The notes: generated by a model from the sequence alone, not told the origin. A stretch of DNA of 64,000 bases from Pontibacter beigongshangensis (GCF_014332515.1 NZ_VFSD01000024.1:50172-114171), one strand, 5' to 3'; counted from the stretch's first letter, positions 16,252 through 24,568 are shown. Made by a program: numbers and translations.

Positions 16252-17397
16252 TTATAGGGCGGCGCTGCTAACCTGGCTGAAAACTACTGGTTGCCCCTCG
16301 TTCAGGTTCTGGTAACCGGCGGTGATAAGCTGGTCATTAGCGGCAAGTCCAGACAGCACCTCTACACGGCCACTGTAGGTTACGCCGGTTGTTACCTCTT
16401 GCCGGAAAGCCACATAGCCGTTGCCCTCTTTTTTAGCGACATATACATATTGCGCCTTCTCATCTTTCTGCAAAAGGTTTACAGGTACCACAATAGCGCC
16501 TTTTTTCACATAATCCTGTATGCGCACCAGGGCTACCAGGTTTGGCCGGAGTGTTATGTCTTTCGTGTCCTTCAGCCGGAGCTCAATTTTAAAACTTCGG
16601 TTGGTTGGGTTAATGAACTGGCTCACTACGTCTACGGTGGCTTTTACCTCCTTCTGAAGATCAGGGAAACTCACCACAGCTTCGGCGCCTTTGTTTATTT
16701 TAGAAAGGTAAGCCTCCGATACTTCGGCCACTACCTTGCCCCCGGTGGTGTTCACTACCCGGATAATGCCCATGCCCGGGGCCACAGCTTCGCCGGTGTT
16801 GGGCACCACATCGTCGACTACGCCCGCAATCGGCGATTTTACATTATAGTGGTCGCGCTGCTGCTCTATGGAGGAGAGGTTGCGCTGGAGCGCCTCGTAG
16901 TTGTTTTTGGCCGTGAGGAACTGCATCTCGGTGCCGATCTTCTGATCCCAGAGGTTCTTCTGTTTTTCGTAGGCGATGCGGGCCAGATCGAGGCGTGTGC
17001 GCACTTCTGCCAGGTTCTGGTCGAGCACGGTGGCGTCTATGGTAGCCATGGTCTGGCCTTTCGCCACCCGGTCGCCACGCTGCACCCGTATGCTGGTTAA
17101 AACGCCGCCTGCTTTAGGGCTCACCATTACGTTCTGCGTAAAGTCGACAGTGCCGTGCACTTCCAGGTAATGGCGGAAGGTGTCCTGCTGGATAGTGGCC
17201 ACCGACACCGGGATGGTCTTCTTCTCCGGTTCTCCGCCTTTCCCTTCTGCCTTCAGCTCGGCCTCCAGGGCAGCAATCTTAGCCTGTATTTCGTTCTGCT
17301 CCTGCTTCAGCGCCGCCAGTTGGGTTTCTTTGTCATTCTGGCAGGCTGTGGTGCTCATCAGAACCGTTATGACTATTATTCCTAGTATTCTTTTCAT
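16252..17397 (-). CDS. RND periplasmic adaptor (membrane fusion protein), lipoprotein
   Basis: A 381-residue adaptor. A hydrophobic start ends in a lipobox (STTAC, Cys 19), followed by a coiled coil (ETQLAALKQEQNEIQAKIAA). The barrel-sandwich lipoyl part is recognised by GVLTSIRVQRGDRVAKGQTM and SPIAGVVDDVVPNTGEAVAPG, with a helical hairpin between them. The beta-barrel and membrane-proximal domains follow. It bridges the RND pump to TolC. Start 25 bases after tolC-like stop; stop 19 bases before the pump. Confidence 0.94.
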   Translation of the reverse strand: MKRILGIIVITVLMSTTACQNDKETQLAALKQEQNEIQAKIAALEAELKAEGKGGEPEKKTIPVSVATIQQDTFRHYLEVHGTVDFTQNVMVSPKAGGVLTSIRVQRGDRVAKGQTMATIDATVLDQNLAEVRTRLDLARIAYEKQKNLWDQKIGTEMQFLTAKNNYEALQRNLSSIEQQRDHYNVKSPIAGVVDDVVPNTGEAVAPGMGIIRVVNTTGGKVVAEVSEAYLSKINKGAEAVVSFPDLQKEVKATVDVVSQFINPTNRSFKIELRLKDTKDITLRPNLVALVRIQDYVKKGAIVVPVNLLQKDEKAQYVYVAKKEGNGYVAFRQEVTTGVTYSGRVEVLSGLAANDQLITAGYQNLNEGQPVVFSQVSSAAL

Positions 17398-17422
17398 GGT
17401 TGGTTGAGGTTTTTCATAAGTC

Positions 17423-18898
17423 TTATTTTGCTAACAGGGTACCGGTGGCTTTGTCGAGGTTTACTTTGGCAATCAGGGCGTCGTACATGGCGGCGTAGTA
17501 GTTGGTTTGGGCCTCCCGCAGGTCTGTTTCAGCAGTAACTACCTCCAGATTTGAGCCTACACCTTCTTGAAATTTTATTTTGGCGACACGCGCTATTTCT
17601 TCTGCCAGTTCCATATTCTCTTTGCGAGATTTCAGCACATCTATTGAATTGATTATTTCGGTAGAGGCTTGTGTCAGTTGCAGATCTATGCTTTGGCGAA
17701 GTTCCTCAAAACCGAGCTCCGTGTTATCGAGGGTGATTTTGGCCTGCTGAATCTGGTAGCTTTTGCGAAGGCCATCGAAAATAGGTACCTGCAGTTGCAC
17801 CCCTACATATCCGAAATCGAACCAGTTGCGGTTGGTCACATTGTTATGACCAGCCCGAATGTTCATTACATCAGAGAAAGTTTGCCCAAAACCTGCATAA
17901 CCATAGCGTGCATTCAGATTTAGCTTTGGCAGGTAACCCGATCTTATATTGCGTAAATCGAGATGAGCTAACTGACGTTGTGTTTCCAGAATAGAATATT
18001 CGATGCGACCTCCATAATTAAAATCATCTCTGCTGATCTTATTCAGCTCCACTTCTACTTCTTCCAACTGATCAGTTAACTCCAACTCCTCTTGTTGAAG
18101 CATGCCCATCTGGAACTTTAGTAAAGACAGGCTAAGATCTAACAACCTTTCTGTCCTTTGCTTCTCCACATTTAGATTGTTGAAAGAAACACGCAGCCTG
18201 TCCACATCCAACTTCTCCGCAACACCATTTTTATACATTATGTCAGTTTGTTTTAGCAGGGTATCCAGTCGTACCAGGTTCTGGTTCAGCAGCTCCATGC
18301 GGGAACGGTTCACCAGCACGCTGTAATAAGCTTTGGAAACCTGGTCTGCTATTTCAATTTCGCTCTGAATCGTGCTTTTTCTGGACAGTTCGGTATAAGT
18401 ACTGGCAGCTTTCAAACCAATGAGGTAAGAGCCATCAAACAGCAGTTGGCTGCCACTTACAGTTAGACTTCCGGTGTAAGGTTGCACAAATGAAATAATC
18501 TGCAAGGGTTGATTCGGCCTTTGTTCTGCTGCAGCATATGTTGGGGTCAACCTTATATCCTGACCTGAAGCAATATCGCCCTGAGAAATAACAAAAGGCT
18601 GTAGCTCCATTTGAGGCCCAAAACCACTTGGATCTAAAGCCGTTTTTTGCTGAATAAAGTTATTACCTACTTCTGCCGAAGCATTTACCTGTGGCAAGCC
18701 AATTGCTCTGATCTCACCAACCTTAGCTTTTGCTATCCGCTCCTCGTTGCGCGTTGCCTTTAAGCTTGCTTTACTTTTCAGCGCAAATTCAATGCTTTGC
18801 TGGAGACTGAAAGAATATGGTGTACCTTGCGAGCTTACCTGCATGGCACCCGCTACTGAAGTTAACAGAATCAGTAACAGTAAGATTATTTTTTTCAT
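17423..18898 (-). CDS. TolC family outer membrane efflux channel
   Basis: A 491-residue protein with a signal peptide (to about residue 24) and two OEP repeats, each with long coiled helices and strands: LQQSIEFALKSKASLKATRN at the first helix, VSKAYYSVLVNRSRMELLNQ in the first half, and VGVQLQVPIFDGLRKSYQIQ in the second, ending with NYYAAMYDALIAKVNLDKATG. These match TolC-type channels. It forms the outer membrane duct for the adjacent RND pump. It is located 32 bases after the TetR gene. Confidence 0.95.
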   Translation of the reverse strand: MKKIILLLLILLTSVAGAMQVSSQGTPYSFSLQQSIEFALKSKASLKATRNEERIAKAKVGEIRAIGLPQVNASAEVGNNFIQQKTALDPSGFGPQMELQPFVISQGDIASGQDIRLTPTYAAAEQRPNQPLQIISFVQPYTGSLTVSGSQLLFDGSYLIGLKAASTYTELSRKSTIQSEIEIADQVSKAYYSVLVNRSRMELLNQNLVRLDTLLKQTDIMYKNGVAEKLDVDRLRVSFNNLNVEKQRTERLLDLSLSLLKFQMGMLQQEELELTDQLEEVEVELNKISRDDFNYGGRIEYSILETQRQLAHLDLRNIRSGYLPKLNLNARYGYAGFGQTFSDVMNIRAGHNNVTNRNWFDFGYVGVQLQVPIFDGLRKSYQIQQAKITLDNTELGFEELRQSIDLQLTQASTEIINSIDVLKSRKENMELAEEIARVAKIKFQEGVGSNLEVVTAETDLREAQTNYYAAMYDALIAKVNLDKATGTLLAK

Positions 18899-18930
18899 TG
18901 TTTATGGGCTAGGTAAAATGGGAAGTCTGC

Positions 18931-19578
18931 TTATTCGTCTTCTTTGATATGCTTGTATTCATTGATCAGCTTGTGGCCCTTGAGCGTGGCGATACCAAGC
19001 ATGTAGAGTTCCAGGGTTTCCTGCTGCACCTGCTGCAGGTTAAACTCGTGTTGTGGGAAAACGTGCGGGTCGAAAGGAAGCTCCACCATGTTCATCCGGA
19101 GGCGGGCTACAATCTCTATGTCCAGGTCTTTCCGGAACAGGCCCTCTGCTATGCCCTGGCGCAGGTTCTGCTTTATGCTGCCGAGCATAAAACTGCACTT
19201 GTGGTCTTGCCAGAGTTTCCAGGCGCTGGGGTGATATTTGCGCAGGTCGTGAAAGACGGCAGGCCGGATGCTCACAAAAAGCTGCCGCACCGTTTGCATG
19301 ATATTAAAAAGCTGCGCCACCGCATTTTCCGAATTGCTCAGGCAGCACTCGCTGTCGTGCCCCATTTTATCCAGAAACCCTTTTACCGCAGCATACACAA
19401 CCTCATCTTTGTTGCTGTACCACTTGTAAATCGTTTTCTTCGACATGGCCAGATGCTGTGCAATATCGTCCATCGACACGCCCTTGATACCCTGCTCACA
19501 AAAAAGCTCAAAGGCCGCCGTCGCGATTTTTACCTGAATTTCTGAATTCAACTGAAGTGATCCTGCTTGCTGTTCCAC
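18931..19578 (-). CDS. TetR/AcrR family regulator of the efflux operon
   Basis: A 215-residue regulator. The helix-turn-helix is at about residues 16-60: IATAAFELFCEQGIKGVSMD, then DIAQHLAMSKKTIYKWYSNK. The C-terminal ligand domain is diverged, as usual. It is the first gene of the operon, so it probably controls its own synthesis. GTG 19578 is the longest start; it lies right at the predicted transcription start, so TTG 19551 (giving MNSEIQVKIATAAF) would be a good alternative with a 26-base leader. The operator proposed at 19592-19619 lies within the promoter. Confidence 0.92.
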   Translation of the reverse strand: MEQQAGSLQLNSEIQVKIATAAFELFCEQGIKGVSMDDIAQHLAMSKKTIYKWYSNKDEVVYAAVKGFLDKMGHDSECCLSNSENAVAQLFNIMQTVRQLFVSIRPAVFHDLRKYHPSAWKLWQDHKCSFMLGSIKQNLRQGIAEGLFRKDLDIEIVARLRMNMVELPFDPHVFPQHEFNLQQVQQETLELYMLGIATLKGHKLINEYKHIKEDE

Positions 19579-19582
19579 GGGT

Positions 19583-19613
19583 TAAAACTAAGGAAACATT
19601 TTTAGTTTCCAAA
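19583..19613 (-). promoter_or_regulatory. Promoter of the efflux operon
   Basis: On the minus strand TTTG (19610-19613) and TAGTTTTA (19583-19590) are 19 bases apart. The -7 box differs from TAnnTTTG only at the last base. Confidence 0.7.
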
Positions 19614-19619
19614 GTTTCC
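19592..19619. promoter_or_regulatory. Putative TetR operator
   Basis: GGAAAC (19592-19597) and GTTTCC (19605-19610) form a perfect inverted repeat 7 bases apart that fills the promoter spacer. A third half-site GTTTCC lies at 19614-19619. Confidence 0.65.
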
Positions 19620-19693
19620 TGCTGTAATTTTTCGGCGTACTAACACCTGTAAGCACATACACGTCAGCCCTTTAAGATTCAGAAGCAGGCTTG

Positions 19694-19744
19694 GCAGCAG
19701 GGGCAGCAAAGGTTGCGGAGGGCCGTTTTCATTCAAATAATCTG
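19694..19744 (+). repeat. CTCCGGAG dispersed repeat, copy 7
   Basis: GCAGCAGGGGCAGCA, a decayed core TTGCGGAGGGCC, TTTTCATT and the arm CAAATAATCTG. Confidence 0.8.
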
Positions 19745-20043
19745 CTTTTTATATTCCAGGCCGTCTTCCAGCCGTATTTTCCGAAAAGCCTAATACCTGC
19801 AAAGCCGCCGGAAAGCAAATTTTGCCGGCTCTCAGAAACACCCCCCAGGCTGCGCATGCAAAAGGAACTGCCTTCTTCTGAACCCGCTACCTCAAAATTG
19901 CATAAAAGCTGCCTTACTCAAAAGCTAAACTATACAAACAGGCAAATTAAGCCTCTGAATAGCAAAGTTCTGCATCTTAACCATCCTGATTAATAAGAGC
20001 CACATTCGCGTGACAGCGTTGCATGGGCAGCACTAAAATTCAG

Positions 20044-20089
20044 AATTATTCTAATGATGCTGCCCCTCCGGAGGTTTCTGCTGCTGCTC
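20044..20089 (-). repeat. CTCCGGAG dispersed repeat, copy 8
   Basis: Reverse: AATTATTCTAATGATG, CCCCTCCGGAGG, TTTCTGCTGCTGCTC. It points towards copy 7. Confidence 0.85.
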
Positions 20090-20091
20090 AG

Positions 20092-20125
20092 TAAAGATGC
20101 TGGATACTAGATTATAGAGGATAGA
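20092..20125. repeat. Phrase repeat (GATGCTGGATACTAGATT)
   Basis: The same wording as GATGCTAGACACTAGATT at 25299-25330. Directly beside repeat copy 8; the 25299 copy is beside repeat copy 10. Confidence 0.6.
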
Positions 20126-20261
20126 CTTGTGTATAAATCGTTATGCAGGCCCCCTACCTCCGGGATTTACAACAGTTAGAGGATGTGCATGACCATTCCT
20201 TTAAGTGCATCTCGCCCACAAGATCCATTCTGGATGACAAAAGCGTGATCCAGCTCTCATA

Positions 20262-20310
20262 GAACAATTAAACAATTTAGCAATTAACCTATTAGCACAT
20301 TAATTAGCAG
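20262..20310. repeat. Phrase repeat (ACAATTTAGCAATTAA / TTAGCACATTAA)
   Basis: Similar to 25396-25436, where TTAGCACAT occurs twice. It lies just before the pheS promoter. Confidence 0.55.
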
Positions 20311-20316
20311 GATTAT

Positions 20317-20324
20317 TATCTTTG
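20317..20324 (+). promoter_or_regulatory. Candidate -7 box of pheS
   Basis: TATCTTTG matches TAnnTTTG and ends 6 bases before the ATG at 20331, which would make the mRNA nearly leaderless. No clear -33 box. Confidence 0.45.
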
Positions 20325-20330
20325 TGTATT

Positions 20331-21356
20331 ATGGTTGAGAAGATACAACGAGTAGAACAAGAAATAGCGGCCGCCCATATCGGCAATGCAGCCGAGCTGG
20401 AGCAGTTCAGAATCACTTATATTGGCCGGAAAGGCCAGATATCCGCGCTTTTCGACGATCTGAAGCTGGTGGCTCCGGAACAGCGCCGGCAGGTGGGGCA
20501 GGACCTGAACCGCCTCAAGAACCTGGCGCAGGAAAAGCTGGAGCAGGCACAGGAACAACTGGCCTCTGCCACGGCCGATGCCGGTGAGACAAGCTTCGAT
20601 TTTACGCTGCCGCCTGTGCCGGCCACGCTGGGCACACGCCACCCGCTGTCGCTGGTGCGCAGCGAGATTGTGCGCATTTTTGAGCGCATCGGCTTCAACG
20701 TGTCCGAAGGCCCGGAGATGGAAGATGACTGGCACAACTTTTCGGCCCTGAACTTCCCCGAAAACCACCCGGCCCGCGAGATGCAGGACACGTTCTTCCT
20801 GAGCCAGGACCGCGACAAGCTGCTCCGCACGCACACCTCCACGGTGCAGGTGCGCCTGATGGAGATGCAGCAACCGCCTTTGCGCAGCATTATGCCGGGC
20901 CGCGTGTACCGCAACGAGGCCATCTCGGCCCGCGCGCACATGGTGTTCCACCAGGTGGAGGGATTGTACGTAGACAAGAACGTAAGCTTTGCCGACCTGA
21001 AGCAGACAGTATATTATTTTGCCAAAGAGATGTTCGGGCAAGACACGAAAGTGCGTTTCCGACCGTCGTTTTTCCCTTTTACAGAGCCAAGCGCCGAGAT
21101 CGACATCAGCTGCCTGATCTGCAAAGGCGAAGGCTGCAACATCTGCAAAGGCAGCGGCTGGGTAGAGATCGGCGGCTCCGGCATGGTAGACCCGAACGTG
21201 CTGCAAAGCTGCGGCATCGACCCGGAAGTATACTCCGGCTTCGCCTTCGGCATGGGCATAGAGCGCATTACCATGCTCAAGTACCAGATCAAAGACCTGC
21301 GCCTGTTCACCGAAAACGACGTGCGCTTCCTGAAGCAGTTTGAGGGGATTATTTGA
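20331..21356 (+). CDS. pheS: Phenylalanine-tRNA ligase alpha subunit
   Basis: A 341-residue protein starting MVEKIQRVEQEI (ATG 20331; a TTG three codons upstream lies inside the -7 box). An N-terminal coiled coil is followed by the class II catalytic core: HPLSLVRSEI, ARAHMVFHQVEGLYVDK, the cysteine-rich ISCLICKGEGCNICKGSGW hairpin, and motif 3 GFAFGMGIERITMLKY. With PheT it charges tRNA-Phe. pheT is not adjacent, as is often seen in Bacteroidota. Confidence 0.98.
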   Translation: MVEKIQRVEQEIAAAHIGNAAELEQFRITYIGRKGQISALFDDLKLVAPEQRRQVGQDLNRLKNLAQEKLEQAQEQLASATADAGETSFDFTLPPVPATLGTRHPLSLVRSEIVRIFERIGFNVSEGPEMEDDWHNFSALNFPENHPAREMQDTFFLSQDRDKLLRTHTSTVQVRLMEMQQPPLRSIMPGRVYRNEAISARAHMVFHQVEGLYVDKNVSFADLKQTVYYFAKEMFGQDTKVRFRPSFFPFTEPSAEIDISCLICKGEGCNICKGSGWVEIGGSGMVDPNVLQSCGIDPEVYSGFAFGMGIERITMLKYQIKDLRLFTENDVRFLKQFEGII

Positions 21357-21400
21357 TTGCTGGATGCTAAATTGCTCAATGGCTAAATTGTTGAATGGTT
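21357..21400. repeat. Phrase repeat (GCTAAATTG / GGCTAAATTGTTGAATGG)
   Basis: Degenerate repetition after pheS, similar to 62973-63025. Confidence 0.55.
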
Positions 21401-21423
21401 ATCTCCTGTCTTTTTTAGGGAGA

Positions 21424-21467
21424 AATTATTCTAATCAAAATGCCCCTCCGGAGGCTCTGCTGCTGTG
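21424..21467 (-). repeat. CTCCGGAG dispersed repeat, copy 9
   Basis: Reverse: AATTATTCTAATCAAAATG, CCCCTCCGGAGGC, TCTGCTGCTG. A phrase repeat with CTTGTGCTCTGATACTTGTG follows at about 21485. Confidence 0.85.
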
Positions 21468-21512
21468 ATATCAGAATAATAAATCTTGTGCTCTGATACT
21501 TGTGTCTGAAAA

Positions 21513-22370
21513 ATGAAGGAGATAAAGAAGATAGGGGTGGTGGGTGCCGGCACTATGGGGCTGGGCATCGCGCAGGTGTGCGCGCAGGCGGGCTACACCA
21601 CCATCCTCTACGACATCAGCGCCAGCAAGCTACAGAAAGCAGAGGCTGCCATAACCGCCAACCTGGAACAGGGCGTAAGCCGCCAGAAGCTAACGTCCGC
21701 CGACAAAGAAGCCACCTTGCAGCGCCTGACCTTTACCGGCAACACCTTAGAGCTTTATGCCGATGTAATTATAGAGGCCGTGGTGGAGCGGCTGGAGGTA
21801 AAGCAGAGCATCTTTAAGGAGCTCTCCGGCATAAACGATGCAAACACTATTTTCGCTACCAATACCTCCTCCATTTCCATTACCCGCATAGCGGCCCCGG
21901 TGCCGCATCCGGAGCGGGTGGTGGGCATGCACTTTTTCAACCCGGCCCATATCATGAAACTGGTGGAAGTGGTGTCAGGGGCTGCCACGGCGCCCGCTGT
22001 AGCCCAGACCATAGAGCAGCTCGTGCTGAAGCTCGGAAAGACGCCGGTGCTGGTACAAGATTCGCCGGGGTTTATCGTTAACAGGGTGGCGCGCCAATTT
22101 TATGTGGAGAGCCTGAAACTGCTGGAGGAAGGCGTTGCCGACGCAGCCACCATCGACCAGCTGATGCGGGCCAGCGGCTTTAAAATGGGCCCTTTTGAAC
22201 TTATGGACCTGATAGGTGTTGATATTAACTACACGGTAACCGCTTCTATGTTCGAGGCTTTTTATTACGACCCGAAGTTCAGGCCCAGCCGTGTGCAGCA
22301 ACAGAAAGTGGATGCCGGGCACCTGGGGCGCAAAACCGGCAAAGGCTTTTATACTTATGACCAAGATTAA
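21513..22370 (+). CDS. 3-hydroxyacyl-CoA (3-hydroxybutyryl-CoA) dehydrogenase
   Basis: A 285-residue single-function enzyme. The NAD-binding fold begins IGVVGAGTMGLGIAQVCA (GxGxxG). NTSSISITRIA and VVGMHFFNPAHIMKLVEVV carry the catalytic residues, the latter with the His of HFFNP, and DSPGFIVNRV and LMRASGFKMGPFELMDLIGVD mark the C-terminal helical domain. It oxidises 3-hydroxyacyl-CoA in beta-oxidation or works in reverse in butyrate/PHB-type metabolism. The end overlaps the next gene by 14 bases. Confidence 0.95.
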   Translation: MKEIKKIGVVGAGTMGLGIAQVCAQAGYTTILYDISASKLQKAEAAITANLEQGVSRQKLTSADKEATLQRLTFTGNTLELYADVIIEAVVERLEVKQSIFKELSGINDANTIFATNTSSISITRIAAPVPHPERVVGMHFFNPAHIMKLVEVVSGAATAPAVAQTIEQLVLKLGKTPVLVQDSPGFIVNRVARQFYVESLKLLEEGVADAATIDQLMRASGFKMGPFELMDLIGVDINYTVTASMFEAFYYDPKFRPSRVQQQKVDAGHLGRKTGKGFYTYDQD

Positions 22371-22779
22371 CCAGATTCTCCTGCTGCTCTTCACGCTGCT
22401 GCTCCTTTCCTGCCGCGACGAAAACAACCACCCGAACATACCCAATGTGCCGGTAAACGAGCAGATAAACGTAAGCAGCCTGCAGTACCCGATGCTGCGC
22501 CAGGACGGCGGCTTCGCCTATATAAATGCCGGCTACAAAGGCATTATTGTGGTGCGCCAGACGTCCACCATTTACCATGCCTTTGAGCGCGCCTGCACCT
22601 ATGACCCCACCGCCGACTGCGCCCGGGTAGAGGTAGACGAATCGAACCTGTTTATGATAGACAAGTGCTGCGGCTCCCAGTTCAGCATGTATGGCAATGT
22701 AAACGCGGGCCCGGCTATTCTGGGACTCAAGCCCTACCGAACTTCGCTGAGCGGTTCTGTCTTATACATCACCAATTAA
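22357..22779 (+). CDS. Rieske-like lipoprotein with altered ligand residues
   Basis: A 140-residue product starting MTKINQILLLLF with a lipobox (LLLLSC). The rest resembles a small Rieske domain: RACTYDP in place of the CxH motif, and IDKCCGSQFSMYGNVNAGPA in place of CPCHGSxF...GP. Both positions that should be His ligands are changed (Tyr and Cys), so a classical 2Fe-2S Rieske centre is unlikely. Such proteins occur in other Bacteroidota as uncharacterised lipoproteins. It starts inside the dehydrogenase gene (14-base overlap, another frame) and is probably translationally coupled. Confidence 0.75.
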   Translation: MTKINQILLLLFTLLLLSCRDENNHPNIPNVPVNEQINVSSLQYPMLRQDGGFAYINAGYKGIIVVRQTSTIYHAFERACTYDPTADCARVEVDESNLFMIDKCCGSQFSMYGNVNAGPAILGLKPYRTSLSGSVLYITN

Positions 22780-22838
22780 TTTTTTGGGTTGATTCCCAAT
22801 AAATTAACCTTTTATTAAAGATTTTTTTCGGGCTGCGC

Positions 22839-22869
22839 TTGCGTAGAAAGAAAAACTGCCGTAATATTG
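22839..22869 (+). promoter_or_regulatory. Promoter of tRNA-Asn
   Basis: TTG at 22839-22841, a 20-base spacer, and TAATATTG at 22862-22869. Transcription would start about 30 bases before the tRNA. Confidence 0.6.
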
Positions 22870-22906
22870 CAGCATCAAACAGCAAGACAATTGCTGAAAG
22901 AGACAC

Positions 22907-22980
22907 TCCTCCTTAGCTCAGCTGGTTAGAGCACATGACTGTTAATCATGGGGTCCTTGGTTCGAGCCCAAGAGGGGGAG
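22907..22980 (+). tRNA. tRNA-Asn (GTT)
   Basis: A 74-nt cloverleaf. The acceptor stem pairs TCCTCCT with AGGGGGA (one G-T pair), the D stem is GCTC/GAGC, the anticodon stem CATGA/TCATG holds the loop CTGTTAA with anticodon GTT at 22941-22943, and the T arm is CTTGG-TTCGAGC-CCAAG. The discriminator is G and CCA is not encoded. A terminator follows directly. Confidence 0.97.
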
Positions 22981-22983
22981 CTT

Positions 22984-23026
22984 AAAAAAAGCCACTTACG
23001 AGTAAAATCGTTAAGTGGCTTTTTTG
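22984..23026 (+). terminator. Terminator of tRNA-Asn
   Basis: AAGCCACTTA pairs with TAAGTGGCTT, followed by a run of T; A-run on the other side. Confidence 0.9.
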
Positions 23027-23570
23027 TTGGTGCCCCCTGTTACCCCTTCCTCTAAAGCCGGCACCACACTGCTCCGCTTCCTGCTCATGCCTTCTTCCCT
23101 CAGCACAGCCTACAGATAATTTATTTATAGCGTGTGTGGAGCATAAATCTTCAGGAGGAGCAGCTAAGCCAGTTAGTCTGCAACTAAAAATGTTAGTAAA
23201 AATGTTAATAACATTAGTTATCCACAAAAACCCGGTGGCAGTACGTCTTACGGGCAAATGTATATACCCCGCCCCGGCAGCAATCATACGGAAGCATACA
23301 AGAGAACCGAGTTTTCAATTTTCAGAACATGTTGCCCTCCCCTTTCTGCTGCTCCAACTATTAAACCACACCACGCGTTTGCCCCGCTGCCTGTGGCTGG
23401 CAGGGATATGGGAACCCATAGCTCAGCAACTTGCAGGGCTGCAACAGTCAACCTTTTAGGCAGAATTCCAGTATTCTCATTATACACATGGTAATATTGT
23501 CATACTTTAGGGTGGCTGCTTTAATCGAGCTCATGCTTAACCAGCACCCTGATCACAAAAAACGAAAACT
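23027..23570. other. Intergenic region, 544 bases, no gene seen
   Basis: AT-rich in the middle, with ATGTTA words and one exact DnaA-box sequence TTATCCACA at 23218-23226. Short frames on both strands have no family signal. Confidence 0.55.
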
Positions 23571-23747
23571 ATGAAAAATATAAAGCCTTACCTTTATGCC
23601 ATCTTAATCATTTTAACCACAACGCTGAGCAGCTGCGAGGTGATTGGCGACATCTTTAAAGCTGGCATGTGGACAGCAGTTATCATTATCGTTATTATAG
23701 TATTGATCGTGATCTGGATTTTCCGGAAACTCGGGGGCAGAAGATAA
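23571..23747 (+). CDS. Small lipoprotein with one transmembrane helix
   Basis: A 58-residue protein: MKNIKPYLYAILIILTTT is a signal segment ending in the lipobox LSSCEV (Cys 22), followed by IGDIFKAGMWTA, a hydrophobic helix rich in Ile/Val and a basic end IFRKLGGRR. The SCEVIGDIFKAGMW segment is shared by many short Bacteroidota proteins that databases often mislabel as phosphatidate cytidylyltransferase. The function is unknown. The gene ends 9 bases before a strong bidirectional terminator. Confidence 0.8.
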   Translation: MKNIKPYLYAILIILTTTLSSCEVIGDIFKAGMWTAVIIIVIIVLIVIWIFRKLGGRR

Positions 23748-23755
23748 TCAGCCAT

Positions 23756-23802
23756 ATCCACATAAAAAAAGGAAGCTCCAGAGCTTCCTTTTTTATGTGG
23801 AT
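23756..23802. terminator. Bidirectional terminator between convergent genes
   Basis: GGAAGCTC and GAGCTTCC around a 2-base loop, extended by A7/T6 and by CCACAT/ATGTGG, nearly perfect over 20 bp. Confidence 0.88.
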
Positions 23803-23814
23803 ATGCGGCTTCAG

Positions 23815-24423
23815 CTATTTGCTTTTGCCGGGCATTGTGCCCAATACCCAGTCCCATAGCGGTGAAGACACGCCAAAGGCCGCCTCGGGGTCTTTGTAAT
23901 GATGGATGCTATGATGCACCCATAGCACCTTCAGGAAGTTTTTGGGCGGCGCAAACGCATGCACGGCGTAGTGCACAAACAGGTAGAGCGCGTAGCCAAA
24001 GAGCAGGCCAGCCACAATGCCGAAAACCAGCGGACCGAACATCAGCTTAAAAATAAAGAACAGCAACGAGGCTATGAACACGCTTACAATTGGCGGCATG
24101 GCCAGGCGCTCCTTGTCTTTCGGAAAATCATGGTGATTACCGTGGAAAGTGTACTGTATGTTCTTTTTCAGCGGCGTGTCGGTATCCATATGGAAGACGA
24201 ACCGGTGAGCCAGATACTCCAGTAATGTAAAAATGAGCCAGCCTACCAGAAATAAGCCAAAAGCCTCTACTACATTAATAAAGCTGTAGGTGATGCCATA
24301 ATAAATCAGTCCGCCCGCTATACTGATAAAGATGATAATTGGAAGGGCAATATGGGTTCTCGTAAGCCTTTCCAGTACAGGGTTCTGGAAAATTTGAGCA
24401 CGTCCTTTGTGGTTAGGTTTCAT
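23815..24423 (-). CDS. Fatty acid hydroxylase / sterol desaturase family protein
   Basis: A 202-residue integral membrane protein with the diiron His clusters of the family: HRFVFH, HGNHHDFP, HYAVH and HHSIHHY, and a further acidic patch. At least three hydrophobic segments lie between them. The layout is that of fatty acid 2-hydroxylases (FA2H/Scs7-like catalytic part without cytochrome b5). It may hydroxylate sphingolipid or ornithine-lipid acyl chains, which are abundant in this phylum; this is inferred. Single gene. Confidence 0.9.
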   Translation of the reverse strand: MKPNHKGRAQIFQNPVLERLTRTHIALPIIIFISIAGGLIYYGITYSFINVVEAFGLFLVGWLIFTLLEYLAHRFVFHMDTDTPLKKNIQYTFHGNHHDFPKDKERLAMPPIVSVFIASLLFFIFKLMFGPLVFGIVAGLLFGYALYLFVHYAVHAFAPPKNFLKVLWVHHSIHHYKDPEAAFGVSSPLWDWVLGTMPGKSK

Positions 24424-24568
24424 AACTTGTTACTCTCTACACTTTTTTTCAGATGTAAAACTGAATGCTACTGAATCAGGAAACTGCAGCAAGATAATTA
24501 TTGCCGCAATCTGAAAAGAGATATTTTTTTCTCTTTAACATTCGGGCTATTCATAATAACGTTGCTTC

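Larger units (their letters stand above)
19579..20330. other. Divergent intergenic region, 752 bases
   Basis: It contains the operon promoter and operator, CTCCGGAG repeat copies 7 and 8 in opposite orientation, phrase repeats near 20092 and 20262, and the pheS promoter. The 100-codon frame from 19691 translates repeat copy 7 and is not accepted as a gene. Confidence 0.65.

Noticed and set aside
19691..19993. 100-codon plus-strand frame between the TetR gene and pheS
   Set aside because: It begins by translating CTCCGGAG repeat copy 7 (FHSNNL comes from the arm); the same peptide appears at other copies.
20316..21206. 296-codon minus-strand frame over pheS
   Set aside because: pheS is certain; the opposite frame is a high-GC shadow.
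23136..23494. Overlapping plus-strand frames of 78-107 codons
   Set aside because: No family resemblance, no promoter, and they overlap each other in different frames.
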